64,000 nucleotides of DNA from Prevotellaceae bacterium UBA2744. GTDB lineage: Bacteria > Bacteroidota > Bacteroidia > Bacteroidales > Bacteroidaceae. Positions 59,257-64,000 of the stretch are shown piece after piece. The position numbers and the translations under genes were made by a program. Numbering within the stretch: the stretch's first letter is position 1; each line of letters begins with the position of its first letter. The stretch covers positions 29,659 to 93,658 of the forward strand of contig DEJQ01000019.1 of NCBI GenBank assembly GCA_002353575.1, in the 5' to 3' direction. The notes beneath the pieces are model-generated. The model searched no databases and had not been told where the DNA came from. It worked only from the letters and a program-made list of their open reading frames with translations.

Positions 59257-60942
59257 TTAGTGCTTATGGGTTATATACCTTGTAACGAGCATAATACAGC
59301 CAAGTAGAAGTGCAGAGAGGCAAATCCAAAGGAATGCGGTGTTTAACAATTTGTTATATTCAAAGTAAATGTCTTTGCCTTCTGTGACTTGTGGACCATC
59401 TTTCAAATAGTACCATGCCCCGAGCCAATAACCCGGTATCAGCTTTTCTCGTTCCTGAAGTTTTGCTACATTTTCTGGGTCAAACAGATGGTTGAATCCT
59501 ACGCTTGCGCGATGGTCGGCAAGGGCCTTGTAGTAAATGAATCCATTAAACATATCTTGGTACTGCATGCCATTTTCCATTGCCCATGGCAAGGCAAAAT
59601 AATCAAAATTGTCATTACCAAAAGGAGAGTCCTTAAGATCAAATGCAAAAGCATCTGTTGGCATCTGTTCGAAAGCAACATCCCACTCTCCGTGACGAAG
59701 GTCGGGACGTGCGATTTCTTTTCCTAAGGCTAAAGATAAAAAATCAAGTTTTACATTATTAATCATTACATTTGCCACCTTGCCAGGGAATCTGCGCTGT
59801 ATATATTCGCCACAGCAGCCTGGTGTAAAGAAAGCATGACGATAATTCATAATGATAAGTGACTTCTTCAGACTGTCTGATTCTATGGTTCGGATGATAT
59901 TATCCGCCATCACGCTGTCTCTCTGTGCCAGTTCTGTCCTGTCTATCCAATTTCTGTCAGCAAACATGATTTCAACCTTCTTCTCCCTATCATGATTGAA
60001 GTTGTACATTCTCTTCAGAAATGTGAACCAATTCGTGTTAGGCCACAGAAGATGTACCGTCTGATTCTCCATCAGAAACGAGGCAAGACCTTTTTCAAGC
60101 AGAGTGTCATTCGGGAATGTGGTTTCAACATGTGTCCTGTATGCATCTCTTGACTCAGCACATCCTATTTCTGTAAATACGACACCTACTTTGTCCACGA
60201 ACCTGCTGTCCGTCACAAGGTCATATATCATGTCGTATTGTGTCATGTCTTGATGGTGGCGCTCGCATAAGACAACATAATCATACTTCCCAAAAAGCCC
60301 CATTACATAATCGTTGATATTCTGCCGATTATTCTTGAGATACTCAACATACTGGCTTACAGAACTTGCCGTTGGACGGGGAACGGCCTTTAATGGCGAC
60401 TCAACAAGAAATGCTTTGTCATTTGTACATATGGTGTTGACCACTCGTGCAAGGACACCACCCAGTATAATCATCAGAAAAATACCAGTCGAGGTCTTAT
60501 AGAATGGTCGCTTGGTTGATATTGTTTCTTGTTCGCACTTAACTAATGAGATGCCAAAAATCTTCCTTCTGAGGCAAATCATCAGAAGGAGTACAACAAA
60601 AATTGCTATTGAGCGCATTGGTACGAGCCGATTCCAACACAAGGTCCATGCTATCAAGGCTGGGAAGGAAGTGAATGCTTCGCGAAGAAGAATCTTAATC
60701 CAGACTGGTACGAAACCCTTATTTGCTACGACTTGCGCATTAAAGAAGGATTCCCCCAGAGTCTTTCTGACAGTGGTGTATGATACTACATAATACATGA
60801 TCCACACTAACCAGATACCTGGGAATAAAGGTAAGAAATAAAAAGGAGATATCAAAAATGCTACAATTTGAAAAAGAAAGATGATAGTATGGGCATCTAT
60901 CACAAATGTTCCAAGTCGTTGTAATATATTTGTTTTTCTCAT
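59257..60942 (-). CDS. RDD-type membrane domain fused to an erythromycin-esterase/TIKI-like domain
   Basis: A 561-residue protein of unusual make-up. Residues 1-130 resemble RDD membrane proteins: LGTFVIDAHTIIFLFQ, then TLGESFFNAQVVANKGFVPV and IKILLREAF, with three to four membrane segments. A further membrane segment is at about 150-168. The large outer part holds VVLCERHHQD (Glu227, His229, His230), VVFTEIG (Glu258) and IIMNYRHAFF (His369), recalling the Glu/His sets of EreA/TIKI/ChaN-type hydrolases. A last membrane segment is at 535-553. The link to that superfamily is a motif-level guess. It is the last gene of the DUF6249-ECF-TM operon. Confidence 0.7.
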   Translation of the reverse strand: MRKTNILQRLGTFVIDAHTIIFLFQIVAFLISPFYFLPLFPGIWLVWIMYYVVSYTTVRKTLGESFFNAQVVANKGFVPVWIKILLREAFTSFPALIAWTLCWNRLVPMRSIAIFVVLLLMICLRRKIFGISLVKCEQETISTKRPFYKTSTGIFLMIILGGVLARVVNTICTNDKAFLVESPLKAVPRPTASSVSQYVEYLKNNRQNINDYVMGLFGKYDYVVLCERHHQDMTQYDMIYDLVTDSRFVDKVGVVFTEIGCAESRDAYRTHVETTFPNDTLLEKGLASFLMENQTVHLLWPNTNWFTFLKRMYNFNHDREKKVEIMFADRNWIDRTELAQRDSVMADNIIRTIESDSLKKSLIIMNYRHAFFTPGCCGEYIQRRFPGKVANVMINNVKLDFLSLALGKEIARPDLRHGEWDVAFEQMPTDAFAFDLKDSPFGNDNFDYFALPWAMENGMQYQDMFNGFIYYKALADHRASVGFNHLFDPENVAKLQEREKLIPGYWLGAWYYLKDGPQVTEGKDIYFEYNKLLNTAFLWICLSALLLGCIMLVTRYITHKH

Positions 60943-60973
60943 ATTTGTTTATTTTAAGACAATAGATTTTTGT

Positions 60974-61381
60974 TCAGCTGTTCTGCTTTAGTTCCAGAAT
61001 AAGACCTTCCATATCCTCGCTTCTGTTCATAAATTCTATGATGCCGAAACTAATGGATGCGGCACAGAAAAACATCATGACGTATGGGATATACTCTAAT
61101 AATGTGAGTGTAAAACGCGAGTGAATGGAGAAGGCAAGCAGTTCCACTGGTGAGGGTAGGGCAAGAGCTATAATAGCCAGGATCAGTCCCGCTACGGCGC
61201 CTGTTGCGAAAGCCCATACTGCTTTCTTATGTGCCTTCTGCACCTCTGCCTTGTGGTAGGCAAGGGCAATGTCGATAGCGTTCAGACGCTTTTCGAATTC
61301 AATCATAAACTCAGCTGAATCAGCTGGCTCTGCTGGTTGGAATGTCGTCAACAGAGCATCGAGCTCCTTGTCTTCTATCAT
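60974..61381 (-). CDS. Small two-pass membrane protein, probable sigma regulator
   Basis: From 61381 the protein has 135 residues (MIEDKELDALLTTFQPAEPA); the frame is open upstream but that part overlaps the sigma gene. After a cytoplasmic helical part of about 65 residues come two membrane segments at about 69-90 and 106-126. Its start overlaps the sigma factor stop by 4 bases, typical for sigma and anti-sigma pairs. No known anti-sigma motif was recognised. Confidence 0.72.
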   Translation of the reverse strand: MIEDKELDALLTTFQPAEPADSAEFMIEFEKRLNAIDIALAYHKAEVQKAHKKAVWAFATGAVAGLILAIIALALPSPVELLAFSIHSRFTLTLLEYIPYVMMFFCAASISFGIIEFMNRSEDMEGLILELKQNS

Positions 61382-61860
61382 AGCTTTATCCTCCTTTTCA
61401 ATTCTTCGCGCCCTCGCTGCAGGCGTTTCTTCACGGCAGCATCGGTGCAATTAGTAATTTGTGCAATCTCTTCTACCTTATACCCCTCAAAATAATGCAG
61501 AATCAGTGTTGTGCGTTCCGAATCGGGCAGCAGTGCCATAGCCTGGAGCAGTTCCTGATAACGGAAACTCTCGTCCGAACTCTGCTGACTGCTCATCATA
61601 GCGGCAGCATCCATATCCTCGAACCTGTGCCGCGAACCCTGGACTTGATGATTCAGAAACGTGTTGTAGGCAATCTTCATGAGCCATAGCTTTGCCTTTT
61701 GTCGTTCGTCATACCTGTTTAGGGCAAGGTATGCCTTCATCAGTGACTCCTGAGCAATATCGTCGGCGGTCATCCTGTCACCTGCGCAAAGGGTGAGCAG
61801 AAAACGCCTTAGCCCCTTCTGCTCGCTCCTTACCATATCGATAAATTGCTCTCGTGTCAT
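61378..61860 (-). CDS. ECF RNA polymerase sigma factor
   Basis: A 160-residue ECF sigma factor. Region 2 reads LCAGDRMTADDIAQESLMKAYLAL and KAKLWLMKIAYNTFLNH; region 4 reads LLPDSERTTLILHYFEGYKVEEIAQI with the recognition helix in CTDAAVKKRLQRGREEL. It lies 27 bases after the DUF6249 gene and overlaps the small membrane protein, so the four genes to 59257 probably form one transcript. Confidence 0.94.
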   Translation of the reverse strand: MTREQFIDMVRSEQKGLRRFLLTLCAGDRMTADDIAQESLMKAYLALNRYDERQKAKLWLMKIAYNTFLNHQVQGSRHRFEDMDAAAMMSSQQSSDESFRYQELLQAMALLPDSERTTLILHYFEGYKVEEIAQITNCTDAAVKKRLQRGREELKRRIKL

Positions 61861-61887
61861 GCCTTTTATTTCAAACCTAAGAACAAC

Positions 61888-62352
61888 TTAGTCCTTCAGT
61901 TCTTTCATCATCTTTTTACCCGAGAAATATGCTATCAGCAAACCTGCGCCCAAGGCAAGAGTAGGAATACCCAAACAACAGCTCATTGCAATCACATTCT
62001 GATCGACGAGTCCACCTATAAGACTCATTACTCCCAGAGCGATGAAAACCACCAAACCAAAAACGGTGAATATACCGCCCAATAAGAGTTCCCAATGCAG
62101 CTGCATAACCAATTTTTCGCGTACTGTTTTCCTTGGCTTGTTGAGGTTCTTGAAAAACTCCTGCACGTCGATTTCGCCATTCTTTTCTATTGCCGCCATA
62201 ACGATTTGCGTGCGCTTTTCGTTTTCGTCTTTCCTGTTGCGCAGATAGAGCCAGAAAATAGTGATTGGCAACACGACAAGGATGAGTATAGGCTTAATGA
62301 TGTCGCCAAACTCTTCGATTACATAAACTGGGTTAATGTTTAAAAATTCCAT
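61888..62352 (-). CDS. DUF6249 family membrane protein
   Basis: A 154-residue protein with three membrane segments (about 19-37, 90-113 and 121-146). The middle is basic and cytoplasmic (NGEIDVQEFFKNLNKPRKTV). This fits DUF6249, a Bacteroidetes family often coded next to ECF sigma factors. Its role is unknown; the linkage suggests part of the sigma circuit. Confidence 0.78.
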   Translation of the reverse strand: MEFLNINPVYVIEEFGDIIKPILILVVLPITIFWLYLRNRKDENEKRTQIVMAAIEKNGEIDVQEFFKNLNKPRKTVREKLVMQLHWELLLGGIFTVFGLVVFIALGVMSLIGGLVDQNVIAMSCCLGIPTLALGAGLLIAYFSGKKMMKELKD

Positions 62353-62470
62353 ACACCTTTTATTTTTTAGTTATACATTCCGTTGTTTTGAAAACCGGTT
62401 CAAATATATAACAACTCAAAATGCAAATTAGTGACAATAAGGTGATAGAAAAATTCAGAATTTTTTTGTC

Positions 62471-63787
62471 TTAATACAACAACATGACGAGCAGGTAGCT
62501 TACACCTATGCTTACAAAGGTAGTAATGAATCCTGCCAGCTGAAACGAATGGTTCACCACATATTTGCCTATACCGGTGGTGCCGGTGCGGTCAAATCCT
62601 ATTGCAGCTACTTCTGTCGGGTAGTTAGGTAAGAAGAAATATCCGTTTACCGCAGGAAACAGTGTCAGCAGTATCAGCGGCGGAACCCCCAGAGCCAGTC
62701 CAACTGGATATAGAGTCCGTGCGGTCGCAGCCTGTGAGAAAAGCATTATGCTGAACAGGAATAGCGGGATGGCGAAAAGTACGGGCCAGGAAGCAAAGAG
62801 TCCGTCAACACTGCTGAGAATGGCATCGCGGTTTCCGAGAAAGAATGTGCTGCCCATCCAAGCTACTCCAAAGATGGAAACCATTGCATTCATACCCGCA
62901 GCAAATACGTTGCCTTTCACAGCCTCGTGCACGTCAGCCCTGCCTACCAGCAGTATGAGGGCGGTAGTGCTCATCATCACCACTTGGATGGTGGTGGTCA
63001 TGTCCAGCGGATTGTCATGGTACAGAGGGCGTAAGTTTGGAAATACGGAGAACAAGACCACCAGTGCCACGCCAAACATAAAAGCCAGGACAGCCCATCG
63101 GGCATGCGGATTGTGCGCTACAATCTCTTCGTTCGTTTCCGATTCATCTGTCAGCAGTCCTTCGCTGAGTCGGCGCTGATACTCAGGGTCTTTCTCCAAT
63201 GGCTTACCTACATGGTTTTGTACGGACGATGCTACCAGAATGGCTATGAACGAGGCGGGTATGGTAACCGTCATGATGTCTTTGATTCCAAATCCTATGC
63301 CGCCTAATATACTTTCCGACAATATGGCAGCTGTTGCAGCCGACACGGGCGAACCGGTGCAGCCCAGCGATGCAGATATTGTAGCTACACTGATTGGACG
63401 TTCGGGGCGTACCTTCGCCTTGCGTGCTATTTCGGAGATGATAGGCAAGAGAGCGTAGCACGTGTGAGCCGTTCCTGTGACGAGAGTCAGCGTCCATGTG
63501 GTGAGAGGCCCGAAAAATGTGATTCGGTTTGGGTGCTTTTTCAGGAAACGTGCTGCAAAATTAACCATATAGTCGAGTCCGCCTGCCGCCTGCAGCGAAG
63601 CCGAGGCTGTGATTACGCTGACGATGATGAGCATCACGTCAACAGGTACGACACCTGGTTCTAATCCGAACATGAATACAAGTATAAACACACCAACCAT
63701 GCCGTAGATGCCCAGTGCGATGCCACCTATTTTGAAACCGATGAGGATCATCGAAATAACGATAAGTAATTGTAGAAGTATCAGCAT
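62471..63787 (-). CDS. Anaerobic C4-dicarboxylate transporter (DcuA/DcuB type)
   Basis: A 438-residue polytopic protein. Family blocks are VDVMLIIVSVITASASLQAAGGLDYMV, GTAHTCYALLPIISEIARKAKVRPERPIS, ASLGCTGSPVSAATAAI and the C-terminal FLPNYPTEVAAIGFDRTGTTGIGKYVVNHSF. Dcu carriers exchange fumarate, aspartate or malate for succinate during fumarate respiration, which suits an anaerobic succinate producer. The gene stands alone behind a -7 element at 63848-63855. The partial gene at the right edge may belong to the same pathway, but this is not shown. Confidence 0.93.
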   Translation of the reverse strand: MLILLQLLIVISMILIGFKIGGIALGIYGMVGVFILVFMFGLEPGVVPVDVMLIIVSVITASASLQAAGGLDYMVNFAARFLKKHPNRITFFGPLTTWTLTLVTGTAHTCYALLPIISEIARKAKVRPERPISVATISASLGCTGSPVSAATAAILSESILGGIGFGIKDIMTVTIPASFIAILVASSVQNHVGKPLEKDPEYQRRLSEGLLTDESETNEEIVAHNPHARWAVLAFMFGVALVVLFSVFPNLRPLYHDNPLDMTTTIQVVMMSTTALILLVGRADVHEAVKGNVFAAGMNAMVSIFGVAWMGSTFFLGNRDAILSSVDGLFASWPVLFAIPLFLFSIMLFSQAATARTLYPVGLALGVPPLILLTLFPAVNGYFFLPNYPTEVAAIGFDRTGTTGIGKYVVNHSFQLAGFITTFVSIGVSYLLVMLLY

Positions 63788-63847
63788 TGTCGTAATGTTT
63801 TTTTATTTTCGAGTTTAATGGTTTTTCATTTTTTCGTTTTACGCTTG

Positions 63848-63855
63848 CAAAAATA
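63848..63855 (-). promoter_or_regulatory. Promoter -7 element for the dicarboxylate transporter
   Basis: TATTTTTG followed by C on the minus strand matches TAnnTTTG, 61 bases before the start codon at 63787. No clear -33 was found. Confidence 0.45.
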
Positions 63856-63905
63856 CAAAAAATATTTTTCCGTTTATGTCATAAGTACTGAATTATTCTT
63901 TTTAG

Positions 63906-64000
63906 TTAAAAAATACGATTGGACTCATCTACTTCTTCCGTATTCGGTTGTTTCTTCGTCGCTTCTGCTATACCCATAAGTGACTCTCCTCCGAGGTAGT
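63906..64000 (-). CDS. C-terminal end of an unidentified gene, cut by the right edge
   Basis: The minus strand from 64000 reads YLGGESLMGIAEATKKQPNT, then EEVDESNRIF and a stop at 63906-63908. The other two frames contain stops. About 31 residues are visible, too few to name a family. The polar tail looks like a normal protein end. Confidence 0.4.
   Translation of the reverse strand, partial: YLGGESLMGIAEATKKQPNTEEVDESNRIF

Overview
The window looks like a piece of a Bacteroidales chromosome, most like Prevotella or a close relative. The signs are a type III glutamine synthetase, the bamD / RNA polymerase omega / DUF4293 cluster, a SusC-less OMP beta-barrel protein, BlaI with an M56-TonB sensor, a T9SS-type C-terminal domain, and repeated promoters of the Bacteroidetes form TTTG-N19/20-TAnnTTTG. 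Genus is inferred; no rRNA or tRNA gene was seen.

Layout. 0-6.3 kb: a CobW-type GTPase cut by the left edge, rarA and a DUF1573 protein on the minus strand, then yidC, a POT peptide transporter and an MBL-fold hydrolase on the plus strand. 7.2-8.45 kb is a gene graveyard: the 3' end of a surface-type protein with a very strong terminator, a scar joining the start of hsdM to the C-terminal part of hsdR, and the tail of a glycerophosphodiester phosphodiesterase. 8.5-12 kb: GT2 glycosyltransferase, DUF6452 lipoprotein, DUF6048 and apbE. 12-15.5 kb: thrS-infC-rpmI-rplT on the minus strand. 15.6-21.6 kb: glutamine synthetase III, agmatine deiminase, RNase Z, rpsA.

21.8-25.7 kb holds a three-gene biotin-dependent acyl-CoA carboxylase operon (biotin carboxylase, biotin carrier, carboxyltransferase) behind a well-formed cobalamin riboswitch and promoter. 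25.7-37.3 kb is a minus-strand L-arabinose/pentose locus: galM, Na+/solute symporter, araD, araA, araB, transketolase, rpiB and a second symporter. The sugar is isomerised, phosphorylated, epimerised to xylulose-5-P and passed to the non-oxidative pentose phosphate pathway. 37.4-44.4 kb: a BASS-type transporter, uvrB, bamD, omega, DUF4293, GDP-fucose synthase and a HAD phosphatase.

44.4-63.8 kb is rich in envelope and signalling genes, almost all on the minus strand. There are three separate ECF sigma modules: one with a small membrane protein and a CpxP/Spy-like protein; one with a Val-Gln repeat membrane protein, an unrecognised secreted protein and a 995-residue OMP; and one in an apparent operon DUF6249 - ECF - small TM protein - RDD/esterase-like fusion. 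Between them lie a secreted C1 peptidase, aminopeptidase P, a BlaI/M56-TonB pair with two operator-like palindromes, and a repeat-rich patch (57.7-59.2 kb) with a broken and an intact toxin-antitoxin locus. A Dcu-type C4-dicarboxylate transporter and a gene tail close the window.

The best candidates for unusual biology are the riboswitch-controlled carboxylase operon, the DUF6249-ECF-TM-RDD/esterase-like operon, and the structured repeats at 58.2-59.2 kb.
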